Notes: generated by a model not told the origin, from the letters alone. 64,000 nt of DNA from Ornithodoros turicata (GCF_037126465.1 NW_026999295.1:3038001-3102000), one strand, 5' to 3'. Positions 22,910 through 34,490 are shown, counted from the first letter of the stretch. Numbers and translations are program-made.

Positions 22910-23137
22910 ACATCCGCATAACACCCTTACTAAAGGGTGTTATTGCACATGGGGGTGTAGACTTACACCAAAAAGGGAGTCAGTTAGGGTACCGCTGTAT
23001 TACACCAAAATAGGTGTTCAGTGAACACCCTTTCTGAGGGGTGTATTTCGTCAGAGGGTGTTGATATACACCAAAAAGGGAGTCAGTTAGGGTATCGTTC
23101 AATTACACCCAAAAGGGAGTTTTATTTTTTAGAGTGT
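22910..23137. repeat. Right subterminal repeats and terminal inverted repeat
   Basis: Repeated ACACCAAAAAGGGAGTCAGT and GGGTGTTATT-like units lead into the right end TTTTATTTTTTAGAGTGT. This mirrors the left end. Confidence 0.7.
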
Positions 23138-23139
23138 GT

Positions 23140-23470
23140 TCATCAATAGTTCTGATGGCCAGAAGCGTTAGCGCCGTGTCATGACGCATGTCGTCCGACA
23201 CAACGGCGTAGCATCGGGAACCGGACAAATGGTTCACCACGCAAGTGAATACTGTTATTTGGTCTTTCTTCCAATGGTAACCCTGTATTGCAGAAGGAAG
23301 AACGACCGTCCTATTTTCCGCATAGTCAAAGTGGAGGACAGCCTTTTTAGTATATGAGAATGTCTTCTCACTACGTATCGCATCCCGTTGAATGTTGCGC
23401 ACGTAGTCGTGAGTTACGTAGCGGGCAGAACAACCGCTTCTGGCTGTAGAGACTCGTTGCCATTGACGTG
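23140..23470 (-). pseudogene. Transposase-like remnant (HFDYAEN family) beside the CACTA-like element
   Basis: Reading from about 23430 to 23165 on the minus strand, a frame contains VTHDYVRNIQRD, then AVLHFDYAEN, then HWKKDQITVFT and CYAVVSDD. I recall this order from a widespread uncharacterised transposase-like family of arthropod and cnidarian genomes with a V-D-F-A-E-N block. The frame ends at the right terminus of the 13-kb element, and its continuation is not clear on the far side at 10077. Function unproven. Confidence 0.4.
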
Positions 23471-23689
23471 CTAGAAGAGCATGCTATGCCGGCAGCCGAA
23501 GGAACTAAACACGTAACTGCGATACAAGTGTGCAAAACACCCAGTGTGGAGAGCAATGAGCGTGGAGAGCTGAAGTCACTAAAACCGTTTGACTCGCTGT
23601 TCACACGAAAAGACCGTGGTTTCTTCGGTGAAGGACATATGAAATGGACAATTGGGAAATAAATAACCTCCCGTGCACCCACAACCCGT

Positions 23690-24920
23690 GAGGACCAAAC
23701 GGAATTAGGTGCTTTTGTGTGTCGGCAATAGTCGTGCCCTTGGTATTCCTACTTTTCAATGCTTCGACACGGCGCTTATTTCGAACCAGAAAGCAAAGTA
23801 GCCGATAAGGCTTCCCAGACTTGCTTACATAAAGCACCGAGCTCGGAAACAAATGGACGCCGCAAAGTGTTTGTGAAGAGACTTCCATGCGTGACTTCCT
23901 GTTCTCACGCACAGCTTCACCTTGAAGTGGCTTATCTCCAAAGGATTAACCCTATGGGGAGAGGTGGGTGGGCTACAGAGTGTACCTTTGTTTCAGTTAC
24001 AGTCATAATAGTCGAGGTTCGTCTTGGTTTTGTCAGCCTCTAATGACGTAGCCTTCACCAGAACGCCATTCTCTGACTCATAGAATCTAAAAGCGACCAA
24101 GGCGCGGGAAAAGATTTCGCGCGCCCTGAAAAAATAAAATAAGCAGACATTTTATTTTATAATGTCAAAGAACGGTGTCCAAGGTATGTCTCCACAAAAT
24201 ATAAACAAAATTGAAGATGGCCTTTTTGAGAAATACGGTCCTGAAAACAGCAATTTTCTGGCATCCCTTCGCGATTACTGCGTCACTGTAGACGGATGTC
24301 GGAAGGTATGATAACGCGCTATATAATAAACGAAAGAGTAGAAAAAGCCCTTTCATCTCATATACGTTTCGTCATATTCGAAAATTACGGGACCACACAA
24401 GAAATTGGCAAAGTTGCGCTACGAACGTCCTCGGAGGCGTTTTTGCGATTTTTTTTCGAAATGTTTTCGGGATTTGCCACCGAATTTAATTGCCATAAGC
24501 AAATCTTCACCACCCATTCTGCCAGTGAAAAAAAAAATGCTTTCAGAAGAAAGCAGCAGTTCGGAGGATCCAGCGCGCCAAATTTGGAAAAGCTGGAACT
24601 GCCCAAACCGCGCTCATATACTTGGAGCCTCGCCGACCGAGAACGAAATATCGCAGAGATCTGCGACAAGACTTGTTTTGTTTCTTTTTGGATAAGGAAT
24701 AACATATATTTTTTCTTTACGAAAATAAAAATGCCACCGGCGCCCCTTGGTCGATTATAAATGAAACTACCCTGACTGCGTATTTCTTTGCACTTCTCGG
24801 GATTACAGTGGTAACACAGATCCTGTTTCTCACTTCTCAATTGGAAACTACACAAGCAGAGGCGGAGAGTTTTCATTTTCCCGGGGGGAGGGGGGCGCAC
24901 GGCGACGTAAGTACTCTGGC
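23690..24920. other. No recognised gene
   Basis: Frames of 90-170 codons occur here on both strands, but none shows a domain or intron structure I recognise. The stretch at 24340-24430 looks repetitive. Confidence 0.35.
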
Positions 24921-24925
24921 TGCGG

Positions 24926-25080
24926 GGGGGGGGGGGGGGGGCGGATATCGGCTTGTTATTTCAAAAAAAAGTGAAAGGGGGAAGACAAAAAAGGCAAAGA
25001 AAAGAAGAAAGCAAAAGAAAACAAAAAGAAGGAAAGAAAAAGAAAAGAAAAATGAAAAACACAAAACTAAAGCTGAAGAA
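24926..25080. repeat. Poly-G and A/AAG-rich low-complexity tract
   Basis: A run of about 16 G at 24926-24941 is followed by ~110 bp of almost pure purine sequence on the plus strand. Lys-rich and Phe-rich frames here are artefacts. Confidence 0.8.
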
Positions 25081-25308
25081 TCAAACACTCTGGCTTGATC
25101 CTATGATGTATGCAGAACTGGTATAGAAATAAAAGGAAGGAAGAACAGAAAAAAAAAAAAAAGAACAGAGATAACGTAAACAGTGAACATGTCCACACCT
25201 GAAGGCATTACGCCTTTGAAACCTGAGTGCAAAAGGAACAAAATGCATTGAATCCTTGGTGTTTGACCCGAAATGCGCGCAATATAATGAATATGGTCAA
25301 TGAAATGG

Positions 25309-25384
25309 AGCAGCGGGAGTTGAACCCGCTCCCATCGGGTATGCGTTCCGAAGATCCTACCGTTACACCTCACTGACAGCTGCT
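25309..25384 (-). repeat. tRNA-derived SINE head
   Basis: The minus strand has a box A (GAGGTGTAACGGTAGG) and a well-paired T arm (GCGGGTTCAACTCCCGC), followed by a SINE-like body down to about 25110. The acceptor stem is absent, so it is not a working tRNA. Confidence 0.6.
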
Positions 25385-25639
25385 GGTACCTTTTCGAATG
25401 CTTCGTTTCATTGATCTGATTGCTTTGGGCGAAATTCAGGCTATGTGTTGTGTCATCCTCTGTGTTTCTTCGCCTCACCTTATAATGAGTATGGTGGGCG
25501 GATACACATTTTACAAATTGCAAGATGCATTTTTGGGGTTGGTGCCTCTTCGCTCTTTCGACCCGTGCGCGCCGAGCTCCAAAGGTTGGTGTCAGTCTCT
25601 TAGCGGAACTTCCCGGAGAAGGCGGCGCCCCTAGTTCAA

Positions 25640-25945
25640 TGTTTTGCTTGTTTGTTTGTTTCTATCAAGTTGCTGTAAATGTATCTTACGCTCCAGTTCC
25701 CACCCCCATGTAATGTCCTTCGGACCCTTGGGGTTCTCGAAATAAATAAATACATATAGGGGAAAGACAAATTGGAAAGGCATAAAAGTGAAAAGTGAAA
25801 TAAAAATGGCACGGTTGAATTCTGCGTGTTTCGTGATTCTTTTATTTCGCTCAACACTGTTATGCGAACGTGACAAAGTCCTAAGGTCCTACTCAGCGCC
25901 CGATCATCGAACGGAGTCCCGTGATCGAATTTTCCAGTGATCGGT
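25640..25945. other. No gene seen
   Basis: No recognisable coding or repeat structure beyond simple A/T runs. Confidence 0.3.
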
Positions 25946-25949
25946 TCGT

Positions 25950-26127
25950 TTCTCGACCGTCTTTTGGCTGTGAATGGCCACACTATCATCTCAGATGCGT
26001 GATATATCAAGATATACGACACCTTGATAATGCTGACTGGAGTGTTTCATCCCCCGCGGCAATTCGGCGAACGCATAATGATGAGACCCACACCGTGAGA
26101 ACCGAATGGCTACATTGCTCAGTAAGG
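25950..26127. repeat. Dispersed repeat, also at 39960-40090
   Basis: Both copies share GTTTCATCCCCC, TTTGGCGAACGTATAATG-like sequence and CCCACACCGTGAGAACCG in the same order. The Harbinger element starts just after this copy. Confidence 0.55.
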
Positions 26128-26552
26128 TTAAGGCTGGTTTAGAGTCCGACGGAGCGCTACGTGACGACGCACAGCGCACTGCCACGCATCGCGATCCGCC
26201 GCGGGTGAGTTGATAGTTTGACAACATTTGGCTTGGCGACGCGCGATACGTCATCCGCCGTCTGGGGAGTTGAGCAATGCTCTACCACTGGCGGTGGCTA
26301 GCGAGCTGTCGACGGCGCAGATTCGCATTTCCCAACATGGCGTCGCCCATTGAGCTTCTGATTGAAGCTGTTAAGGAACATCCGTGCCTATATAATACAC
26401 GACGGATGGACTACATGGACAACCAAAAGAAGGAGAACAGCTGGGAAGACGTGCAGAAAAAGTGCGAGCTTCCGAACCGTTAGTGTGAACACAATACCTC
26501 CAACGAACTGTTGCCACCATCTGCTCTTCTTTCGGTATTTCTGTATTGCCTT

Positions 26553-27511
26553 CAGGGGTCGAAACCGTAACTGAACCGTAACCGAAAACCGCAAAAAAAA
26601 ACTTTTTTTGCCGAACCGAACCCGAACCGAACCGTAAACTTTCCCCCTTGAACGAACGGGAACTGAACCGAAAAAAATATGATGCGGTAACCGGTTTACG
26701 AGACGGTAGAAACGCATATAACTCCCCGCGCTTCGCGCACCAGCTCCCCGCATCGCTCGGAACCTTAGCGGATTCATAGAACGGACAAATTGATGAACCA
26801 AGAAGTGGTGAGTCCATGCACCTCCTACAGCCTCACCTACAAAAGGTTCACGACATCCCTGTACAGTTTTGTGACTCGAGTTTCAACAAAACGAAAGAAA
26901 AAAAACGAAAGATGTACTACACGACAGCTACACTTCGCATTGTTGCCTCGGCTGCTTCCTTTCATTCATCGTCGCAGTGTGAAGACGACTTAAATGTTAA
27001 TAGTTCACAGTGACATCCGCTAGTGACTCTAGTCGAGAGCGTGGAGGAAGGAAACACAGTAACGGCCACTAGTCCTGTTTTCAACGGGGAGCAGCGTGCC
27101 GGCTTGCGCATGGGACTCTGGGATGCTCCTATCTACCTCATTTTTTTCTCTATTTCTTTAGAAATTGGCAATAGCCTATTCCAATGGAGTTCAATAGTAT
27201 GCTGTACGCCATTTCCCAGCGCTTTTCGGTACTGTAAAGGATGATCTGCTGTGAACTGCATCGTTCTTCGTACTTATGAAGTGTAGAGGCGAAGGATTAA
27301 GAGGAAGGAACGAGGAGCAAGCCATCGCCGGAACCTGATATTACCTCTCACGTGTGGTACACTGATTAACACGGCACACGTAAACCGGTTCGAACCAATT
27401 ACGATCGGTTCAAACCGTTATTTCGGTTACGCTGAACCCGAACCCGAACCGAACCGATAACCTCGAACCGGAACTTGAACCGAACCCCAAAATATACGGG
27501 TTCGAGCCCTG
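26553..27511. mobile_element. hAT element 1 in the MADF intron
   Basis: The 959-bp insert starts CAGGGGTCGAAACCG and ends CGGGTTCGAGCCCTG. It is flanked by a perfect 8-bp duplication ATTGCCTT (26545-26552, 27512-27519). Subterminal AACCGAACCGAACC-like units occur at both ends. 8-bp duplications and CAGGG ends are hAT hallmarks. No transposase remains. It sits in an intron that would otherwise be about 100 bp. Confidence 0.88.
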
Positions 27512-27796
27512 ATTGCCTTATTCTGACGATGCTGTATTTTGATAGTGGATGAATGTAAAAGGCAAGGGAAAGCTCTTCGGGACAAGTATGGGAGAGATCT
27601 AAAAGCCATCGACGCGGCGGGTAGGAGTGGCGCCTGGAGCGTCAAATATCCGAGTGTCCGAGTTTTTTTCCACAACTGAGCTTCTACACGGACTGTGGAA
27701 GACCTAAAATGTAAGTACTCTTGTAAATGAATGGTACGCGTGCGTCAGGATATTAAATTCAATGGCAAAGTCTTACCGACATGTTCGTATTATGCG

Positions 27797-28892
27797 CAGG
27801 GTGTCGGAGCGAACCGAGAATCAGAACCGAAAACCGAAAAGAAAACGCTATTTTGGTGCGAACCGGAACGGAATCGAAACCATATACCTTTTTTTCGCTC
27901 AGGAGGGAAACCGAAAAGACTACTTAACGGTTTTCGGTCCAAGAAAAAACTTCGCCGGTTTGGACTACGAATAGGCGAATGAAACAGACGTCGCGTGTTC
28001 TGAGGTCATGTCATGGACACTGAACCGGGATACCGGGAACAGGGATATGTGGGTTACGGTGGAATGTATGTCGGTATACTACGACCCTTAGGCTCCCTTT
28101 GTAACGTTTTATCGTTCGCGCACATAGACTCATAGGTACATGTGACCGGTTGTGACTCTCTACCAATGTGCCGTACTGTTCGTTTTAATTTCATCTGCCC
28201 AAACTCTTCTATCTGGTTACGTTCCCCTTAAGAGGAAACACACTCAACTAAACAGTGACCCGAGGAGGCTGCGTAACGGGTTCTCTATCGGTAATGTCGC
28301 GCAACGCGTCCCTTGTGTCCCTTGTTTGAGAGTAGCGAAGTTGAATACATTTACGTATCCGCGAGGGCAAGCGCCTGCGAAGTGGCGCCTCTTTTGTGGA
28401 CAGAACGCGAAGAAAAGAACACGGAGCATTCGAGTGCGTTAATTAATGAAGGTGTTCCTCGATTTGCGTCGTACTGGTGCGGTGGCGCATGCTGGCTAGG
28501 AAGCAGCAACAGACATTCGGATGGGACGCGATCGCACCAATCCAGCAAGAAAGCACATTACGTATGACATCAGGGCAAACAAGTCCGTCTGTATCATGCG
28601 CTTCAAGAAAGGAGAAAGCCTATTTGAACAGAGACTCACCTACAGGAACCAGGAGCAACCAATTTCTAAGCTGCCTATTAATATTGAATACGATGTATGC
28701 GGAATAAAAGGGTTTACATTTTGCAACATTGAATTTTTTTCTTCTGGGAATGAATATGCACACCAGAAGCGAAACCGGTTAAAACTGGTATGAACCGTTA
28801 TATGTTTGCTCCGGAGCAGAACCGGTGCGGGACCCTTTGTGATAGAACCGGAACGAAATCCGGAACGAAAAACGTTTCGGTTCGACATCCTG
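27797..28892. mobile_element. hAT element 2
   Basis: The 1,096-bp insert starts CAGGGTGTCGGAGCGAACCG and ends CGGTTCGACATCCTG. It is flanked by a perfect 8-bp duplication ATTATGCG (27789-27796, 28893-28900). Subterminal GAACCGGAACGAAA-like units relate it to hAT element 1. No transposase domain recognised. Confidence 0.87.
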
Positions 28893-29954
28893 ATTATGCG
28901 TGCATTTGCTGTGACTGGACCTACATATCGTATGTGTAACCTATACACTGTAGCACTGCACCATTGAGGGACATGGACACAGAGGTAACGATACAGAATA
29001 AACCGGCAATTGCAGCCTCTCAACTGGTGTAGCTTAATAAAAAAAAAAAAGCTTCACCAGCTGAGAATTTGCAGTCATCATGTTTCCTTCTCCATCCTAC
29101 GTTATCTATACGTTTGCCTCAGTGCTCCAATGCCACATAGTATAAACGCGTACCAACTCCCCCTTTATCACCCTGGCGAACCACCCCGTACACCCCGATC
29201 ACCCCGTATACTGTATATACCCTGTTCTCATGACGGTATAAAGTGTCTTATTTCTTCCAATTTCTGGAAGATCATCAATAAACAATATTGGGCCAGGCAT
29301 GCCATCCAGCCGAACAGCTGCATATGTTGTCTCACCTGCCGTTAAAGAGACTATTATGTATGACCTACATCATGCTATTTCTTTGCTCTGTTTGTAAACA
29401 TGTATTTCTCGTTAACTTCCGTTATCTTCTTGGCAGGGCAGCCACAGACAACATCAGCCATGACGTGCCACCGAGGCCAACGACTGTGTGTTCTGCACCT
29501 ACTGGTATTGAGGATGCCATTCTCTATGATTTGGTACGTGCCCCACAGACTACGACTACCTCTGAGTCAACCCAATCCTCAGTGTATGTCGTTCAGGGGA
29601 GCAGTTCGTCTGCAGATGCGTCAGCAACACCTGCAGGCGTCCTGCACGACACACCAAGAAAAGAAAAGAAAGACAGAGTGAGGACTGCAGCGCACTTGAT
29701 GCTGAGCTCATGCATTGTCTCCGCAAAGAGGCGTCGGAGGACGAGCACTATGGACTTGCTGTTGCTGCCACCTTTGGGCGATTTTCAACCAGGAAAAAAG
29801 CTTTCGCGAAGTTAAAAATACAGCAGATTCTTTTTTACATTGAGTTTGACGGCACAATGTAAATAAAATTCACATTTCATTTAATGATTTCAGTGGCTCA
29901 GTTCAGTGAAGAGCATGAAGAGCTCAGTTCTGTAGCATGTAAATGTAGGTGGAA

Positions 29955-31459
29955 TCACATCCTGCGCACGTGTTCATCCTGCCAGTCCAGGGAACCTTGT
30001 TCCAACACGAAATAATCAGCTAGTTTTTCCCGCTTTTTCACAGCCTTGGCCGACGCAAAATTGCCAGCAAGTTGGCCAGTGTTTTCAAGGTGACCTGCAA
30101 CTCCACGCCATTCCCCTGGGAATACATTTCCGACATTGTCTTCCCTGTCAAGAAATTCCGTGTGGCAATGGTGTCTGCTTCCCATTAGGAAGTTGTGCAG
30201 GCACACACAGGCTTGGACAAGTGAGTTTCTCAACTCGTCAATCCCAATGATGGGACGATGAAAAATTCGCCATCTTGCAGCCATTACTCCAAACGCGTTT
30301 TCAGCAACTCTTCGTGCCCTGGAAAACCGGATGTTGAAAAACTATTCCTGTGGTCTAGCCCTCGGCCTGGGAAGGGCTGGATGAGGTATGACTTCAAGGG
30401 GAAGCCTTCGTCGCCAACTAAGTGAAAGTCTGCTCCACGTGGCAAGTTGAAACTGTTCGTCGTGAAACCGTCCTCGATGGCTGACTCTCCAAATACGCCT
30501 GCATCGGAGCGCCGCCCAGGAGTGCCGGCACACACTATTATGAATCGGTACATGGCATCTGATACCGCCAAAAGCATTGTGCTGCGGTATTTTTTAATAA
30601 TTGAAGCAGTCGGAACCTCCCTTTGAAGGGCACTGGATGCGAACATGTTTCCCATCTATCGCACCTATGCAGTCTGGAAAATTCCATTTTTCCATGAACT
30701 CCTGACTAATGAGGTTCCAGTCCAGTTGCGATGGGTGCTTCAAGTATGTCGGAGACAGTGCTTTCCAAATGGCGTGACATGTTTCATGTAATATATTTGA
30801 CACTCTTGCTCTGCCCATTCGGTAGCACATGGCTAGTGTTTGTTGTGAGTCACCGGTAGCAAGGTACCTGCATTGAACATACTTCAGATTATTGGTACAG
30901 TCATGTGAGAAAAATCAATCTGCAGTCACACAAATGCGAGCGCATGATATATTGCTACTTAAAACAGCAATCAGTTCTCACTTATGCGTACTAAGCACGT
31001 GTTGAAATTCCTCCGCAGCAGCCCATGCACGATACATTCATGGCAAAAGTCTGAACGCATGTGTGATAAGGCAGATTCAAACGTCACCTCAGAGTCACGG
31101 CGAGACGTTCGTCTGCATAGATTGGCTGGGCATGGTTCGGCGGGTGGGTTACGTGCGGTCGAACAAGGTGCATGAGCTCATCAAACTTCCCTTTAACCAT
31201 CCTGCGAAGAAGTCAGTACTTATTTGGCGTTGGTTTGTACCACGAGCTTTTCAACAGTAACGAAGTAACGAAAGTGATACTCTGGGTACCCTATTCGCAT
31301 TCCCTGCACCACTTGATGAAACTCGCCGTACACCGAACGCCGCGAGTTCACAGGCCGCGTGTACGATCTTATTGGTTTTCTCCTGCGCTTCCATCGTTTA
31401 TAGGCCAAAATTATAGCGACTTTCTTCTTCAATTCAGTGTCCATGTTTGAGGGCACCAA
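29955..31459 (-). pseudogene. HARBI1-like DDE nuclease of the Harbinger element, broken
   Basis: The N-terminal exon (31459 to about 31230) has RSYTRPVNSRR and a GEFHQVVQ block. A second exon (about 31205-31100) has FDELMHLVRPHV and DERLAVTLR. A third starts near 30867 after TTCAATGCAG. The nuclease core shows WNFPDCIGAIDGKHV (first Asp), GRRSDAGVFGES (second Asp) and the block with AENAFG before MAARWRIFHRPI (Glu). The core runs in three frames: one break at the TTATTAAAAAA stretch near 30600 and one at the T-run near 30335. Harbinger nucleases cut DNA during transposition; this copy cannot make an intact one. It ends 93 bp from the convergent MADF-BESS stop. Confidence 0.75.
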
Positions 31460-31949
31460 CCGTTTACTGTACTAACGATGCGAAAACGGATTGTCTTTAG
31501 TGGGATTCCAGCACCCGCGTACACTTGCCGGACATCACTGCTTTCCCACTACGAAATGCGAAACTCTCCGGTAGTGTTTTCGTTGCGCTGCTCCTAATCG
31601 CGTCAGACCATGAACACGGAAGGGTGAGGAAGCGTGGCGTAGGGAACGCTGGCTGTCGGCGCGGAACGCGGGCGCCGGCGGGCGAAGACTACGTCGGACA
31701 CTAACCATCCTTTAGCGGTGGTTTTACAAGAGAACGTTGGTAAGTCGGGTATAATCATTGAATGTGTCAGTTGAGCGTTGACTATATGCATCTGGGACCT
31801 ATCATAGGGAACCTATATATAAATCCAGTCCAATACGTTGGAGAGCCATAGGTAGCTCCTCTGCTTGATGACTACACAGCGTTCGTCACTGGAATCATGC
31901 TGTTCACGCCTCCTTCTTTGCCGTTACTATCGCTGACCTCAGAGTGTCA

Positions 31950-33955
31950 TTGAGGAGCTGTCGGCGGCTGACGGGTCTGTCTGTGGGCAGCCCGATGCAT
32001 TAGGTCGCTCTTGCGAGAACATTTTGCGACTTTATATGACACTGTGACCCTGCCCACTGGCGCGGCCCGCTCTTTCTTGCCTTGTACAAGGGACTTTGTG
32101 CTTAGTGCCGACCCTTTTACGCGAGCTGAATACTCGGCCGCAGTAAAGGCCCTGCACACTGGGAAGTCTCCTGGCTCTGATGGACTTCCAGTTGAATTCT
32201 ATAAATGCTTCTGCTCTACTTTGTCCCGTCCTTTGGCTATCATTTTCAATAGCTGTTTGATGGACGGCCTCTTGTGCCCTTCCATGCGAGATAGCGTTAT
32301 TATCGTGCTCTGCAAGGAGGAGTCTTGTAGGCACGATCGGAACGCTCATAGGCCCGTATCTCTACTGAATACTGGCTATAAGATTATTTCTAACGTGCTA
32401 TTGCAGCGAATTTCACTCGTTCTGGACCGTGTCATTCCTCCTTGGCAGGCCTGCGCTGTCTCTTTTGAGCAAGAGAAGGCTTTCGACAGGGTGCACCGCG
32501 GGTACATGTATCAGGTCCTGCACGCTTTTGGTTTCCCTGTTACGGTTATTGACTGGATCAGAACTCTGTACATCGGAGCTTCAGCTGGTATTGGGCTAAA
32601 TGGGGCTGTGTCTGACAGTTTTCCGATAAAGTCCGGTGTGCGGCAGGGTTATCCTTTGTCCCCTGCCCTCTATGCCATGATCTTTAGCCCGCTTTTGGAG
32701 TCTCTTGCACCTTTACTACCTTCGCGTATGCTCAAGCAACCTGGCTCTACAGCTCTTCACCTTTTTGCGTACGCAGATGACCTGTCTCCAATACTTAGAG
32801 ATGAGGTTTCTGTTGCCGCCGTCTTAGGTGTTCGACATGCCTATGGCAACCTGTCAAATGCGCGCATTAATCGGGCGAAGAGTGTTTTGCTTTTTCTTAA
32901 TGCTACCCCGTCGTGCCCGGCGCCCTTTGGAGTTCCTGTTAAAGACGACGTTCGTATACTAGGGTATAACTTTAATAGTTGTGGACTCTCGCCGTCCTCG
33001 AGGCTGAGGGTGCCCCAGCGCAGTGTCCCTGTTCTCGCTGATCTCAGAGGTTTGCTGCTCCCTATCACGTGTCGAGCCCGTCTCGCCGCCTCATGGTTTT
33101 TCAGTAAGTACTGGTACCACGGCAGTCGCTATTCCCCCTCGTCAGATCTTGGTAGCTACGACCCGCACCGCTTTTCCTTTCATCTTGGGTGGCGGCGTGG
33201 AATGGGTGTCACGTGCTCGCATATGCCTGCAGCGGGAGTTAAGTGATGTATGGGTTCCACATATCAAGGCCAAGTGTCTTGCCCTTGGTCTTAAAAGTAT
33301 TTTTGATGCTCGCATGGAGCCATGCGACACTGCCCATGATATGTAGGCACAGAGTAGGCCTCGATTCGAGTATTCCCACCCCACCTCAGAGAGCACGTCT
33401 CCTCCATGCGGCGCCTGCTCTGGGCCTTGGTGCGCCCCGGCAGCTTTCTTGGCGTCTTGTCACCGCGGGCTGGTTGGGCGCAGGTCGGGATAACCCGCAA
33501 TGGCGCTTGGCACACGACGTTTTACCGCTTCGGGACCGTCTAGCATGTTCTGAAACGCCACTCCTTTCTGTCCATTCTGTGCTTGTCACGAGACTGCAGA
33601 ACACGCGTTTCATCAGTGCCTTGTGCCCGATATCACAGAGTTGAGGTCCTGTTCGGAGTGTCACCCATTCGGTGGCGTGTCATTCAAACGCTGTTCGAGC
33701 CTCCCGTCCTGCATCGCGATAGGAAACAGTTCCTTCTTCTGGCTGTCGAAGTCAACTACCAGGTGTGGATTTCTCGCTGCATTCCAGCACAGGGTGGCTG
33801 CGTCCGTACAGTAGCAGAAATGCTAAATCTTGTTCGAGCAGGATTTCGTCGAGCTCTTCGTAGAGAGGGAGCTGTGCTGGGAGCTGTGCACTTCGCAAGG
33901 CGATTTCAGACATCTTCGGTCCTCTTTGAAGATGGTAGAGGTACGTAGGTGCTTC
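31950..33955 (+). pseudogene. L1/Tx1-like LINE ORF2 fragment (reverse transcriptase and C-terminus)
   Basis: A 411-codon frame (32011-33246) carries the finger block SDGLPVEFYKCF, the palm start QEKAFDRVH, GVRQGYPLSP, and the catalytic FAYADD. Between WQACAV and SFEQEKAF about 40-50 residues of the usual spacer are missing, an in-frame deletion at about 32458. The C-terminal region runs through shifted frames to about 33950 (WRLAHDVLPLRDRLA is visible). The endonuclease half is absent. ORF2 would copy LINE RNA into DNA; this copy is truncated and frame-broken. The L1/Tx1 assignment comes from motif spacing and from the related endonuclease fragments downstream. Confidence 0.7.
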
Positions 33956-33959
33956 ACTT

Positions 33960-34490
33960 TTACGTGGCCATGTAGAGTGTGCCGTTGTCACGTACGCAAC
34001 TTTCCGCGGGTCTTCGTTCGTTCCAGGGTGACGTCAAGCACACATATTCATTTAGAGATCACATTGCTGTAGAGTTGGCATCTACGTAGTCCTAGTTTCG
34101 TCCCCGTGAAACGTTAGAGGGAGCCAGTCTCTGTGGCTGGCCTTCTGCTGCGATGCCAATACATAGGTGTGGTCACGTGTGTGACATGTACAAAAAGCAA
34201 TCTCCCTTTGGAGCGTTGTTATCTGGTATGTAAGATAGAGTTCGTGTAAAAGAGGCTACCTCCGCACGTAGTTCTCTTGCTTGATGACTAAGAAAATTCT
34301 CTACTTGCAGCGTGAGTGTGTGTTGTCACATCATCACATCATGTCATCACTTTCATCAATTTCAAAAATAGTACTTACTATTTTTTAATGCGACGTGGGC
34401 AACCTTTCGCTAGTCCCATCCTACATCGGCAATACGAAGGAAAGTGAGGATATGAGCGCTTAGTAAATTCGGTTTGCTGCACACGTTATC
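33960..34490. other. No gene seen; probable LINE 3' tail
   Basis: A GAGCCAGTCTCTGTGGCTGGCCTTC stretch near 34114 resembles GAAGCCGGCCCCTGTGGCCGTCCTTCC near 40360, so this is probably the LINE 3' untranslated region. Confidence 0.35.

Larger units (their letters stand above)
10078..23137. mobile_element. ~13-kb EnSpm/CACTA-like DNA transposon with two genes
   Basis: The ends are inverted copies: ACACTCTAAAAAATAAAACT starts at 10078 and its complement ends at 23137, with the match running on through CCCTTTTGGTGTAATT. Both ends carry many GGGTGTAA/TTACACC iterations. CACT-type ends with subterminal repeats and a large multi-gene body are hallmarks of EnSpm/CACTA elements. Inside are a transposase-like gene (minus) and a ten-exon gene (plus), transcribed divergently from about 13246-14219. 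Both have open frames, so the copy may be recent. I could not see a target-site duplication: the flanks read CCT and GTT. Superfamily placement is inference from termini and the transposase motif. Confidence 0.75.
26337..29862 (+). pseudogene. MADF-BESS DNA-binding protein of the Harbinger element, broken
   Basis: Exon 1 (26337-26478) encodes a MADF start (ELLIEAVKEHPCLYN, then KKENSWEDV). Exon 2 (27546-27679) continues it with DECKRQGKALRDKYGRDLK. The frame hits a stop at 27677 just after a T7 run (27663-27669), where a one-base slip is likely. A final exon from 29437 ends with a BESS motif (HYGLAVAATF, then AFAKLKIQQILF) at 29862. That motif is one frame off the protein-like upstream part, so a second break lies near 29650. 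AATAAA overlaps the stop codon. MADF-BESS proteins bind DNA and self-associate; in Harbinger elements a Myb/MADF-like partner brings the nuclease to the ends. Middle exons are not resolved. Confidence 0.65.
26131..31711. mobile_element. PIF/Harbinger transposon with MADF-BESS and HARBI1-like genes
   Basis: Outer ends are inverted: AGGCTGGTTTAGAGTCCGAC at 26131 against the complement of GTCGGACACTAACCATCCT ending at 31711. The element is flanked by TTA on both sides (26128-26130, 31712-31714), the canonical PIF/Harbinger target duplication. It carries the two genes expected for this superfamily, a DNA-binding protein (MADF-BESS, plus) and a DDE nuclease (minus), in convergent orientation. Without its two nested hAT insertions it would be about 3.5 kb. 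Both genes have frame breaks, so this copy is probably dead. Confidence 0.85.

Noticed and set aside
24385..25098. Lys-rich and Phe-rich frames of 70-170 codons
   Set aside because: Low-complexity purine tract and repeat sequence, with no domain or splice support.
25309..25384. Functional tRNA gene (also 4701-4770 and 9536-9625)
   Set aside because: Promoter boxes and a T arm are seen but there is no acceptor stem, and SINE bodies follow.
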